Shown: positions 21,255-31,839 of the stretch, one piece after another
Numbering within the stretch: position 1 is the stretch's first letter
Layout: every line of letters begins with the position of its first letter
DNA from: Isoetes taiwanensis
Taxonomy: Eukaryota > Streptophyta > Lycopodiopsida > Isoetales > Isoetaceae
Direction: 5' to 3'
Assembly: GCA_021234155.1 (NCBI GenBank)
Contig: JAJEKV010000041.1
Span: 11,914,689 to 11,978,688 of the forward strand
Length of the DNA stretch: 64,000 nt
Position numbers and translations under genes: made by a program
Notes under the pieces: model-generated
What the model was told of the DNA's origin: nothing
Seen by the model: the letters and a program-made list of their open reading frames with translations, nothing else
The model's database searches: none

Positions 21255-21650
21255 TCGAGGCAATGTTGGAATGGATTGGTACTATAAAGTCTATCATGGA
21301 GGTTGATGTTGGTAGTGCATTCAAAACAATGTTGTTTGATGCCGAATGGTTTGATCTTTGTGTGTATGGTGCTCATGCCACGACACGCAAAGATCCTGAG
21401 TGGCCTGTATTCACTAGATTCAACTCGCCGGTATCGCGGGTCAAGACACACCGTGAGGGTTGAGCAATGTGAACAAGTATGTTTACTTGGATGCAATAAA
21501 ATTTATATATGTCATTAACAAAGGAACTAATGTAATAGAGTTTTGTAGGTCACCTTCGCTCCGCATCCTTTGCAAGATCAGTGGTGGTTCAGAGTTCCAT
21601 GTAAGGCTCGCCTCCCCCCAAGATATTTGAAGGTGAAGAAGAGATGAAGG
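21255..21650 (+). pseudogene. CACTA transposase, DUF4216-like domain
   Basis: Residues YYGTIKSIMEVD-type sequence, then FKTMLFDAEWFDLCVYGAHA and KDPEWPVFTRFNSP near 21263-21430, then after a short gap APHPLQDQWWFRVPCKARLP near 21550-21620. This matches DUF4216 (a short domain with a VLFxCxWxD core followed by an xxQVFYVEDPL-type segment) at the end of many CACTA transposases. Confidence 0.65.
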
Positions 21651-21879
21651 TCAAATAGGGAGGTTTGGGGCTAGACTATTGTCATGATAGAAGACTACCA
21701 TCGATTGAACCTTCATTACTTTATTATGATTATATTTTCTTCCCACATATGAATAAGAAAATACTTTGGCATGCGAATTTGTGTATACTACAAACCATAT
21801 TAGGCAACATTAGTATTGCAACTCGGGTTATCATAGACATTTATGCCAAGTTAATTGGCAGCCTAGTATAGACCTATGG

Positions 21880-22720
21880 CTTGCAAGCGACACATCGTGG
21901 CAGTCCTACATACGCTTGAGTACACGCTTTATGTTTAATTAATCATAAAATGTGAAGATTCCTTCAAAATGCAAGATTCATATACAAAATCATATATGTA
22001 TTCCTTTCAAAATACAAAATTCATATAAAACCCATACACAATTCAAATACACAAAACAAAGTGGATGCCGGCACATCTAGCGTATATATCAGCATCCAAG
22101 TGTGATCCACTCGCAGTGCTCTCAAGGTGCTCGACGGTGATTTCCTCCACCCCCGCCGTAACAAGCCTCCCGGCATGGAATCCAAGCCCTCCCAGGGCGG
22201 GTGTCCTGTTTCCCCAAGGAATTCATGTAATGAAAGCACTTCCCGTGATGCCTGGTTGGTCTGGTGCAACTTTTGAAAGTAGGGCTTCAAAGAATGTTTC
22301 CCTTCCCAAAGGACCCTATGCTCCAGCATACGGGCCAAGCACAACGAGCTCACCATGCATTTCTTCGTGCATTCGAGCTCAGATTGAGGGAAGGTCCCGC
22401 CTCCCCAAAGAATGCGAAGCAGGCCTTTCTTTGCCCCCCTATCACGCAGCTTTGTCATGGCTTGCTTGAACTCGCCTTTCTTGGGTTAGGTTCGCCTCTA
22501 GCCACTGGGGACCGGAGGTGCCCAGTGTGCTCCAAAGACGCCTGACGGGCCCGTGTGGCATCAAGCTGGGCATGCATCGAGAAGCGCCATGGCGATGCAG
22601 GTGAGGAGCTCGATAAGGAGGAGGAGGAGGAAGCCGGAGAGCGGAGGAGCAGAGGACGGAGGATGGAGGGCGCGGAGAAGCCGGAGGACTAATAGGGCAA
22701 TATATATGCGAAAACAAAAC
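21880..22720 (-). other. Unrecognised frame inside the CACTA element
   Basis: A 145-codon minus-strand frame (22021-22458) with upstream extension in another frame to about 22600. It contains CTKKCMVSSLCLARMLEHRV and LHEFLGETGHPPWEGLD. Its base composition is GC-richer than its surroundings. I do not recognise the family. The region 22590-22690 is a GGA-rich low-complexity stretch. Confidence 0.3.
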
Positions 22721-22729
22721 AAATTTCAG

Positions 22730-22810
22730 ACGACGCCGCAGAAATACCGTGGAACGTTGTTATAGACGCTGCTTAATCCACGCCCGACGCCGTTAAACGA
22801 CGCCTCTCGC
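22730..22810. repeat. CACTA right-side subterminal repeats
   Basis: GACGCCG, CCACGCCCGACGCC and GTTAAACGACGCC motifs match the left-end subterminal family, marking proximity to the right end. Confidence 0.55.
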
Positions 22811-23856
22811 TCCTTTTAAAAGTCATCGGCCGGCTTTCATTTTTCCCATTTCTTTATAATTTGAGTATTGCGCTTACTCGCTTTGAATCCATCCTCTGAT
22901 CCTAGTTTTTCATTGCGCTTATTGTGAGAGTTTTTCTTTATTGCTTTTGGGATACATGGCCATGGAAGGTATGTTTCACGCTTGAACCGTATTCGTGGAG
23001 GAGATGAGGATTCAAGGGCAGAGAGATATGGAACCCGTCTTCACAAGTAAGGCTACACTCGTAGTTTATACACTTTATTGTATTTTCTATTTTCTAATCT
23101 ATAGCTTGGTGTAGGAGCCGCCGAGGGCATGAGAAGGAAGGGAATCCTCCGTGAACCCTCCTCCACTCAAGATGAGGACTATGAAACAACGATCCATGTT
23201 AAAGAAGTATGTGATTGGTGAGAAGGCATCGACTAAATTGCTAGGGAACCGTTGAGTCGCCTAGCATGATGAGGGTGCTTCTTGAAAAGATGGTCGTGGT
23301 TTGGAAGCACCACAGAAAAACAAAGATTAACATGATACTAAGGCCGACATGGCTGACGCTGCACATACTTGACATGGAGCTATGGTTCAAAGGGGATGGA
23401 CAAGTGGAGGACTTCACGATGGAAACCATAAGCCAAGCTCATGAGGAGTATGCTGAATTGTTCAAGTGATCTTTTGTTCAATAAACCTATGTTTTGTACA
23501 TTGTTATATTTTTCTTGGGTACAATCTAGCATTGATACATGCATGAACATGATCCGGGATTCTTGAAGATATTTTGCATTCTTCCGTTGGATCCCGCCTT
23601 CTTCGCCTCGATTTGCCATTTCGAGCCTCGAGGTTTTTCGCGACATTTCGACTTGGATCGGTAGAACCAAATTTTCAGATTATTTGTGGTTTGACTTCTC
23701 CTATAGCTCTTACAAATGGGACACTTCCATGTTCTAAATCTTTCAAATGCACATTCTTAGAAGTTTAGATGGACAAATCGGCTTGGATTTTTCTCCAACC
23801 CGACCGATAGAAGCAGCCACTAAATTTATGTTTCTTTGTGGCTTGAAGTCAATCAT
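22811..23856 (+). other. Possible second CACTA gene or flanking DNA
   Basis: Contains ATGGCCATGGAAG then GTATGT near 22955, a coding-like stretch from 23110, and a 67-codon frame 23266-23469 with MRVLLEKMVVVWKHHRKTK. This could be a small TnpA-like gene, but no motif supports it. It ends at the LTR start. Confidence 0.25.
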
Positions 23857-25392
23857 TGTGGACGCTCCAAAGACAAGATACGCCTCCCAAGACGTACATT
23901 GTACCGCCACGCCACGCGCAGAGACGCCACCTCATTGACGGTAATGCCAACCGATAGTTGTGTAAGTAGCCCTAGGGGGCAACTTGCTAGAGTGTTCATA
24001 TATTATTAATGTGCACATGTGCACATTAATGAGGGCACACCTTTCCATGTTGGCATATTTTGCCACCTAGCCATTTAAGGCAGGCCCTTTCCAATTATCC
24101 CACATGCCAAATTGGATAATTGGAAACCCTAGCCTAAACCCCATGTCTATTTAGGGTAGGAAAACCCCTAGCTTGCTAGTTTTTCGCCCTTAGGGTTTTA
24201 GAGAGCTTTTGGCTGCCCCAGAGCCAAAACCGCCTCCCACCGCAAGTTTAATTGCACCATCGGCTCCCCACCGCCGCCAAAGCCAGGATGGTTGAACTGT
24301 GTCGAGGAGCCACTCAAGGATCAGAGTTTGGTCAATTTAATAGCTTAAACCGCCTTCTAATCATAGAATCAAGAGGTTTAGACTATTAAATTGCCCATAG
24401 CAGCTATCTAGATCTTAGATCTTGGACACTAACCAAAGAACCTAACTCTATGATTAGATCTAGTTCTTTAGTTCTTCCGTGATGTATTGGGTTGATGTAT
24501 CTCTGCGGAACTTCTTGTATTGGGAAGGGGGTAGAGGCCCTAAAGCTTGTAGTTGATGCTCCTAGAGTAGCCTCTAGCACACCTGAGATTCGCCTGGTAC
24601 AAGAGCCACACCGTTGTGGGTGAAGGGGCCGACTGGCTAAGAAGGAGGTCCATGTCCCCGACTCTTGAACGATCCCCCGTGTGTAAAGCCTACCGGGGAT
24701 CATTGTGACTAGGTCTAATGGCTTACCACCGAAAGTGCGGGTAAGGCATGGGCTCGACACCCGTGAAGTGGTGTACACTTTCCGCTGGGTTCAGTCGAAC
24801 ACGGCAAAGTGGCCCTCTAGTCACCTTGAGTTAGCATGTAGATCTCTGAGGGAGTGATCCCACCTGCCCCATCGAACCGGGAGGATGAGACCCAGAATAG
24901 CCCCTTGGCTATGCATCCGGCTGGCTACTGGGCCGTCCCGACACTTTTTCATCCTACTCGCAAAGTGTGCAATGGAGGGGCGGATGGAGTGGACAACCCT
25001 ATGCCATGTTCTTATGCCAGCCAACCCATTGCCATGAATTCGCCTCAGAACGAACTGGAGACCCAAGCCGCCGGGCCATCCTTTGAGTCTGAGCCTTGGG
25101 TAGGATCCCCTATGTGATGTGCTGATCTTTGTCTATGCAGATAAGAGGAGGACCATCCTTCGAGATGGTCACAGGATATTGATGTATGTGCTACTGACAT
25201 GTATGTTTACGCTTCCGCAGCTAGGTAGGCCCTGAGGGAGACGGGGTAGAATGACACCTTCACTCTTCCCACCGAGACCTCAAGCACAGGTGCAAAGGAT
25301 ATGTGGAGGGCCCTCAGACGATGGAGCTGGTGTGGGGAAGAACTCCGCTTGTATACGGTGAGTGCACCGATAATGCAGTAGGGGACGCCACG
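23857..25392 (+). repeat. 5' LTR of element 2
   Basis: Starts TGTGGACGCTCCAAAGAC and ends near GGGGACGCCACG; the family ends are TGTGGCGT and ACGCCACA. About 1536 bp. It is similar over most of its length to 35372-36780 and, more distantly, to the inverted LTR at 4177-5740. Confidence 0.85.
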
Positions 25393-25395
25393 TGC

Positions 25396-25407
25396 TGGGT
25401 ATCGAGC
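25396..25407 (+). other. Primer-binding site, mutated
   Basis: TGGGTATCGAGC lies just after the LTR end, where element 1 has TGGTATCAAAGC. It is a decayed initiator-Met tRNA primer site. Confidence 0.65.
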
Positions 25408-25596
25408 AATGTTCTTGGAGACCAAGAGCAAAGCACTGACCATGTTCCCAGTAGTACTAACTTGATAGGGTCCTCAAGCCTCGAAAAGTGGGAAAATTTT
25501 TTCTCACCTTTGTAGTTATGCTAAGCTAGTAACAATTAAGTGAATTGGAACTTAACAAGATTAAAAAGAATGAGCCAAAATTTTCTAAGTGAGGTG

Positions 25597-25663
25597 GTCT
25601 CACAGCTCGCGCCTGGTCGCAAAACTAACTTTTTGTTTTGAAGCGAGGCGCAAGCTATGAGAC
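25597..25663 (+). promoter_or_regulatory. Long hairpin 1, histone-ORF module, element 2
   Basis: Arms GTCTCACAGCTCGCGCCTGG and GAGGCGCAAGCTATGAGAC around CAAAACTAAC/GTTTTG. About 67 bp. Same architecture as the element 1 hairpins but different sequence, with arms co-varied to keep pairing. Confidence 0.7.
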
Positions 25664-25782
25664 ATCGAGTCAAGAACACCAAAACATGATGAATTTGAGA
25701 TAAATAATGTGGTAAGGCTAATTCTAAGGTAGGAATTAGTTAGAATAGCATGTTTTAATTACCTAAAAACCCTAGAAATATG

Positions 25783-25850
25783 AGGATTCATACCGCTACC
25801 GGGTCGCAAAACTAAACATTAGTATTGGAACGAGGCGCAAGCCAGGAGAC
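25783..25850 (+). promoter_or_regulatory. Long hairpin 2, histone-ORF module, element 2
   Basis: Decayed copy of the same hairpin: TACCGGGTCGCAAAACTAA on one side and GAACGAGGCGCAAGCCAGG on the other. The right arm is better kept than the left. Confidence 0.5.
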
Positions 25851-25953
25851 CAATAGGTAGAAAAGTCTCCGAAATAAGTATAAGTTTTAGATAAGTTGGT
25901 GCCTTAGCATGTTAAACGGAGCAACTTGAGTTTTGACCTAAAATTCCCCAAGC

Positions 25954-25961
25954 TATAAATA
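25954..25961 (+). promoter_or_regulatory. TATA box upstream of the histone-like ORF (element 2)
   Basis: TATAAATA, about 105 bp before the ATG at 26063. The leader contains AAACCGCCTCCCC, which also occurs in the leader before gag at about 27950. Confidence 0.6.
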
Positions 25962-26062
25962 GATGTAGAACCCCCTCATTTTTTCGCCCAAGCCCTAGAA
26001 ACCGCCTCCCCAACTTAGGCGACATCTTTCTACGCTTTTATCCGATTGACGATCCAGAAAAC

Positions 26063-27313
26063 ATGGCCCGAACCAAACAGATCAAGAAGGAAGCGCCGCC
26101 AGCCAGCGAAACCACCAGCCACCAGACAGAGATCATTCGGAAGATGCTTCGCGGAGAGGCTCGCAAGAGGGGGTCGCTCGCCTTCTGGACGAAGAGCAAG
26201 ACACCTCCGATTTGATCGATGTCTTCAACCGCCAGTGGAGGAGGACGAGGCCACATCACCAAACTCCATGGATCTAATTTAGACGAGGGAGGTGTATGAA
26301 GAAATAGAGCGGGAGATTCGCAGCAGAACAAGCGCACTATTCAGACGCACTCCACGGAGATCCTGGAACAGGATGAGCAAGTGATGTGTCCGAGCCCGGA
26401 GGTAGCGGACCTTAGAAGATTCATCGTGAAGTACGAAAATGGCAGAAGAGAAGGGAAGACAAAAAGAGGAAAAGGAAGGAAGAGGAACAAAGCGCAGCCA
26501 GAAGAAAAGAAGAAAGTTTAAAGGGAAGTTCGTGGTCGGGCGAAGGAGAACAAAGGACCGCCCGCCAAGGAAGAGGCCGAACCCCAACATTATTATCAAG
26601 GAGCTGCAACCCCGACGAACCCCAAACCCTTCCGACGACTCTTCCGATGAAGACTTCAACCATAACGCCGCAGGTGGAAGCTCTTCCAAGCACCAGCGAC
26701 GAGCGTGAAGTACCCGAGCAATGGCTAAGACTGAAAGCAACCCCACCAAGACCAAGTGCGTAAGCCCCCGAATACCCTCGCATGGGATAGAAAGAAGCAA
26801 CCACGACCGCCCCGGAAGCCTACGCCACCGGCTGTGGTGAAGATTTATGAGAGGAAGATGAGAGAGCACGAGGCCTACATGAAGAAATGGGAGGCCTATA
26901 ACAAATATTATGAAGAAAAACAGAGTTAAGTTCATCGAGGGAGGGCGACCAACGGCAAAGAAACCTTAAGGCCGCCACCACCAAAGCCCGTTGGTTCCCA
27001 AGCCGCCACCCGTGAAGAAAGCGGATAGGAAGGAGGTGGAGAGAAGAGCGTTAAGGGAGATTAGACACTTCCAAACAGCTTCGGTCTCCCCCCCGTGCCC
27101 CTTCGCCGGTTGGTGCGAAGTTATGCGTGCCTATAGAACAGACTTTAGAGTCACCTGACCCAGGCGGCCGCTGGCAATGCAAGAGGCGGCCGAGGCAAAA
27201 GATAGTGCAACATTTTGAAGATTCAACAGCCCGCACTATCCACTTAAAAGCTGGTAACCTTAATGCGACAAGACATGAGTCTTGCGACCCGCATTAAGGG
27301 AGAACGCCCTTAG
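26063..27313 (+). pseudogene. CENH3/H3-like histone with long inserted linker (element 2)
   Basis: Starts MARTKQIKKEAPP at 26063. Across frames it then shows a Lys/Arg-rich region (about 26440-26570), an acidic SDDSSDEDFN patch followed by GGSSSK (about 26625-26690), a HEAYMKKWEAYNKYY motif (26870-26910), and a histone fold from 27045: ALREIRHFQ, YRTDFR, MQEAAEA, HFEDS, IHLK, then MRQDMSLATRIKGERP and a stop at 27311. Canonical H3 ends MPKDIQLARRIRGERA, so homology through the C-terminus is direct. Total length (1251 bp) agrees with the element 1 copy (1231 bp), which shows the long linker belongs to the gene. Stops and frameshifts break it. It is separated from gag by a second promoter-like module. 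Confidence 0.87.
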
Positions 27314-27450
27314 AAACTTTTGTTGTAAATAATTAAAAATTTTGTAATATAGAGCAATTTTGTGTACCTTGATGACATAAACTTGAGTAATTAGAGCAAA
27401 TTAATAAGTTTTAGCTTTTATTTCAGTGAAATAGGACATTTGGGAGCCGA

Positions 27451-27520
27451 GAGACATGATGTTCATGCAAGGCCGTCAGGAAACAAAAGTTAGATTGAAG
27501 CGAGGCGCAAGTCGTGAGAC
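27451..27520 (+). promoter_or_regulatory. Long hairpin 3, gag module, element 2
   Basis: GAGACATGATGTTCATGC left side, partly decayed, paired with GAGGCGCAAGTCGTGAGAC on the right. It lies after the histone-like stop codon. Confidence 0.55.
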
Positions 27521-27652
27521 CTCGCCCAAACTTGACCAAAACAGCTCCAAATTGACCAAATAAGGGGTCGATTCTGCCTAATTTGATGAGCCCATCACCC
27601 TTACACCATTAGTTTACCCAAATTGGACACCTTTAATCGAAATGAGACTGAT

Positions 27653-27719
27653 GTCTCACAGCTCGCGCCTGGTCGCAAAACAAAAAGTTAGTTTTGAAGC
27701 GAGGCGCAAGCTGTGAGAC
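27653..27719 (+). promoter_or_regulatory. Long hairpin 4, gag module, element 2
   Basis: Arms GTCTCACAGCTCGCGCCTGG and GAGGCGCAAGCTGTGAGAC; nearly identical to hairpin 1 at 25597, although the two are 2 kb apart. This supports duplication or gene conversion of the module. Confidence 0.75.
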
Positions 27720-27912
27720 CTCCTACCAATTCTTCACCAGGACTTGTCAAAGTCACCTTCAACCTACTGCATAGCATCTTTTAGGTAATCTAGCCTTGTT
27801 CAAACATCTCATATAGTCCTCAAACTCCTATTTTGACCCCAGATAAGTTAGAATTACCCAATCCTAGGAAATTTTTCAAGTCATCCAAAAAAATTAGGGT
27901 TTCCCCCTTTTC

Positions 27913-27920
27913 TATAAATA
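27913..27920 (+). promoter_or_regulatory. TATA box upstream of gag (element 2)
   Basis: TATAAATA in the context TCTATAAATAGACCC, about 115 bp before the gag ATG at 28036, and followed by CAAACCGCCTCCCC as in the histone module. Confidence 0.6.
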
Positions 27921-28035
27921 GACCCGTCACTTCTCACATAGCACCCTACAAACCGCCTCCCCGCCCTTCTAGCCGATTTCCCAACTCCCCGAGGCGCCTT
28001 TGCAACCGCTTGTTACCCTCTTCCGCAATTAATCA

Positions 28036-30980
28036 ATGGCAACTTCGATTTCCGGAGATGGTACAAGCGCCATGCCATGTCGAGGTCGACGCTTCAACCA
28101 AATCTTCCATTTTTTCAGAAGGAGGTAGACGCCCAAGCAACCTTGCACGACTCCCAAATTTTATAGTAGAGTCTTGATCGAAGTTCCAAGCTAGGGTAGA
28201 ACCGCCGCTTAGTGCAACTCCCCTTGTGTAGGATATTTTGTTCCTAGACAGCCCCTAGGTAAAAGATTAGACGATGTCCCTAACATCGCCAAATACCTCA
28301 CAAACAAAGCGCGAATCAAGACACCGGAGCCAATGGTCCTAACTGCCAACAGACCAAGTACTTTCTTTCAACACGCCTCGGCAATCTTTCTCACCCACCG
28401 CGTCGAGAACATCGGGGGAAACTCTATTCCCCATGGACGGGATCCATTAGTCAGAAAGCAGAGAACAACAACGGCCCTCACACAAAGATGAACAGGAGCA
28501 TGAAGGAAGGAAGAAGACTCTGGATGAACAGGAACTGGAGGAGGAGGAAGACGATGTTGAACCGACCCGACAGAGGAGCAATGGGACAAGCAGAAGGGAG
28601 TGGCAAGACTTCAAAGAAGCCGCGCAGACTCTCGTGAAGTCGCCACCCCCAAGTTAGGCATCACAAGCCTAGCTCCCATTATAATCGGTGAGAGGAGTTT
28701 CTACTCCTGTTTACTATCAAAACCTCCCTGGAGTGCGTGGGGAAAGGAGTACCGACCAAGAGTTGCTGCACCAACCCCAAGAATCCGGGACTTGGACGAC
28801 TTCATCGTCCGAGGAGAGTCCGACTTTTCCCTCCAAGTAAGGGAAGCCGACACTTACACGGAGAGTTTACCTCCCACATCCAAGCCTACAAAGAACATCG
28901 CAGATCATGGAGGCGCATAAGGTCGAGAACAAGCTACCGACGAGGAAGAGTTCCTTGCTCTCCAGAACAGATGGGGATCCATTATGCGACTCAAACATCC
29001 TAACTAAAGCTCATCCGCACCTCCCCGATAGGACAGTAATTCTTCCTCTGAGGGCTTCAGCAAATGAGACTGACTGTGGAGCTCACCACCTGCGGGAGGT
29101 TGATGATTTTGGAAGCAGATACCCCGAGCTGGGATACCGAGTAGCCGAGGACCCATCTCGCAACGACAGGTCATTACGCTTATTACCGCCATTGTCGATG
29201 GATGGAAGAATAGCAAGTATCCACCGCAAGTTCACCCCCGTGAGGCTTTGGTGAAGGAGTATCGCTGCTGATTGCACTCTCAGATTCGCCGGGCATGCAC
29301 GGGCTACCCCTTTAACACCGAAAGTATGCAATCCTGGTGAAAAGAGCGGTAGCACTCGACGCCTTCGACTTCGGCCATACCTTACAAAGGGCGGCAGTAA
29401 GACTGCCGCGATGCTAGCTTTATACCCCCAACCGCAGAATAGAAGATTTAGCAAGAGCATTACTGTGGTGGATCTCCAGCCAATGTTCTTAGGAACTTGG
29501 GCCATTCAAAGGGAAAGCCCTCAAGTGAAAAAGTTCTTGGAGGATAATCCATCTTACCTAAGATCAACGTAAGTGATTAGCAGAGAGTTGCAAGTTCTTG
29601 TATTAGTGTAATATAAAATATAAATATAACATTCTCTTGCACTATAAATGTTTTGTTGATATATTTTGTGTCCCCTCAACCATGCCAACAAACATAAATA
29701 ATGCAAGAAAGCAAGGAAAACTAACCATGTAGATATGAACCACTTGTGTATGCAGCTAGAGGCCCGAAAGCCAGGAGAACGCATAACGGGAACTTGTTGG
29801 GGAACAGAGTCCGCCCAGGCCACGCCCGGCAAGGAACCCGCTTGAAGAGTTTGGACAAATGACTCCCGTAAGAAGAAATATCGCGAAATGAGGACAGACC
29901 TCTAACAGATAAAGGCCTTGCTAGCCGCACAAGGAGAGTGTCTTGGTAACGCTTAACCGCCGCGAAGCATCAGCTCTGAGAACAAGTAGAGACAAGAAGA
30001 GGAGTAAAGAGGAAGGTCCCCCAGTACCCGGACTCGGCTCCCGACCGAGCTCAGAATCCGACCGGGAGGAAGAAGAAGAGCGTAACCAAGTCCGAAAGGC
30101 ATTTAAAGGCGAGGAACCACCCGGAGGGACTTACAAAGGGACACAAGAACCCTCCACTACCGTAAGAAAGTAGACTCGATTGGGAAATGTTTGGAAGGCC
30201 AGAAGCTCGAAAGCAATTCTCAAAGCGAGAACAGGTCGCATGGAAGCAAGAGGCTTGGCTTGACGAGATGAATAAACACGGCAATGCCTATGGTATGAAG
30301 GATAAGGATAAAGGCGGTGGCAAACAAATAACCAAGGGAGCAAAGACGCATTTGGTGGAAGGGCTATGCCAAGGCTCATGGCTTAAGGTGGATGCTTTGG
30401 TGTTCAAGAAGTTTGCTAAAGCCTTCTGCCGCCCATTAATGCCCAAGAGAGCACAAGTCCAAGATGATGCAAAGAAGCTCTACAAAGTTAAAAGAAAGGC
30501 AACAAGTCAAGCATTTAAATACACCTGAGGAATTTATGAGGCTAAGGTCGATGTGCCAAAGTTAGGTGAGAAGCATGCAAGGAAAGCTACATTGAAGGTC
30601 CGAATGAGGAGATCCGAAGCTTGTAAGGGCAATAAACCCTAGAACAAGATCTAAGAGCGAGTCCAAGGCAATAAGTTTGCAAAGGAACAGACCTCGGAAT
30701 AAGGGCAGAGGCAGCAAAGATACTAAGATAAAGGCAAAGGCGAAAAAGTGCCAGTTTCAGCCCGAGAACAAACCCCAGACTGAGCCTAGAGCCCCATATA
30801 GTGGCAATCAAGGGAAGCAAGCAGGAGAAGAAGGTGTGTCCTTCAAAGACAAACAGAAGGGTCAAACTACTCCAAAGCAAAGGCGATCCTTTCCGCAGCC
30901 ATGCCCAAGGAGAAGAGACAAGAGTGCATAGAAAAGCGCCTTTGTTTTCGTGTTTCCAGCGGGCCATAGAACAAAGAACC
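28036..30980 (+). pseudogene. Gag of element 2
   Basis: Starts MATS with the next codons out of frame relative to element 1 gag; FRRWY and QKEVDAQATL match. Later blocks shared with element 1 are DVPNIAKYLTNK (28283 on), LGITSLAPIII (28655 on), DLDDFI and READTYTE (to 28870). Further on, VFKKFAKAFCRPLMPKRAQV (about 30390-30460) followed by an EEFMRLRSMCQ-like segment resembles the Retrotrans_gag core. A Lys/Arg/Gln-rich C-terminal region follows (30660-30930), typical of nucleocapsid. Many stops and frameshifts. Packages element RNA in the intact family. Confidence 0.75.
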
Positions 30981-31100
30981 TTCCATATGTCATGAGTGCA
31001 AAAGGCCAGCAGAGTTGGGAGATTGGGACACTTTGACCGACGACGACGGGCAGGAGGCCCACTACATCTGTGGTGAGTGTCATATCTTTGCCGCAATAGA
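30975..31100 (+). pseudogene. CxxC...CxxC zinc-binding-like motif at the gag-pol junction
   Basis: ICHECKRPAELGDWD followed about 20 residues later by YICGECH. Two CxxC pairs could bind zinc. It differs from the usual CCHC knuckle. It may be what remains of a nucleocapsid finger or an added motif. Confidence 0.4.
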
Positions 31101-31139
31101 TACAGAGCAAGCGAGAGAGCCAAGATAAAGTAATTTCCA

Positions 31140-31460
31140 TTAAGGGGAAAGGCCAAGGCCAAGTCATTTATAGTCCCGATAGATTCGGGAAGTAGCCATA
31201 ACTTTAGATCTCCCCATAATGGTTCAAATGTTGAAGTTGAAACCATTAAAGTCAAAACCAAGGCCCGCTGTCTTAGCAAGTGGAGCAGTAAGGCGTGACG
31301 GCGTGTAAAAGAATCAACTTTGACATCGACTTGCCGGGGATTAAGATCCGCATGGGGGCAGAAGTAATGGGCATTGGCAAATACGACTTGATAATAGGTA
31401 TGAGTACCTTGGACCAGCCAGGGCCATTATTGATTGTGGAAAGCGGAAGGTGACCTTCCC
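31140..31460 (+). pseudogene. Retroviral-type aspartic protease
   Basis: FIVPIDSGSSHNF with the catalytic Asp-Ser-Gly at 31182-31190, followed near 31380-31440 by a YDLIIGMSTLDQPGPLLI segment corresponding to the YDxILGMDWLxxH part of Ty3/gypsy proteases. It would cut the polyprotein. A frameshift separates the two parts. Confidence 0.8.
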
Positions 31461-31839
31461 AACACCGACGGCAAGATCATTCAGATAATGTGTAAAGAAG
31501 TTGTTCCCATCATGCGTTGTATGTCTTCTAAACGATCTGCCTCAAGTGCATCAAGAGTGAGCAAGCAGCATACATCTTCAAGCTTGAGATTAGTGAGCCG
31601 GAATTGGAAGGAAGCAAAGAAGACAAGATGCTCAAAAAGTTGCCGAGGCAAATAGCTAAGATTGATCACGGAGTTCCACCGATCTCTTTCCGTGATGAGA
31701 TCAAGCAGCTCCCTCCTATAGGGGAGTCGAGTCGTAGATAGCACCTAACCGGGAACAAAGCCAACAAGCAAAGGCTCCATATAGAATGACAACGCAGAGT
31801 TGTCGGAACCGAAGAAGTAGCTGTGTGGAGCCGCCGACC

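Larger units (their letters stand above)
14858..22810 (+). mobile_element. CACTA (En/Spm) DNA transposon, degraded
   Basis: Begins CACTACAAGGGATAGTCG immediately after a satellite unit. It contains CACTA-type transposase domains in the usual order (Transposase_21-like, DUF4218-like, DUF4216-like) and repeated GACGCCGCTCAACGACGC-type subterminal motifs at both ends (14880-15400, 15980-16180 and 22730-22810). I did not find the matching terminal inverted repeat (...CTTGTAGTG). The right end may lie anywhere up to 23856, where the LTR element begins, or it may have been lost. An upstream gene region encodes a SET-like domain. Confidence 0.75.

Noticed and set aside
26279-26935. 218-codon minus-strand frame with hydrophobic stretches
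   Set aside because: It is the antisense shadow of the Lys/Arg/Asp-rich linker of the histone-like ORF. Antisense of GAA/AAG codons gives Phe/Leu-rich apparent membrane protein.
30587-31279. 230-codon minus-strand frame
   Set aside because: Overlaps plus-strand gag nucleocapsid and protease, both with recognisable motifs; the antisense frame shows no family features.
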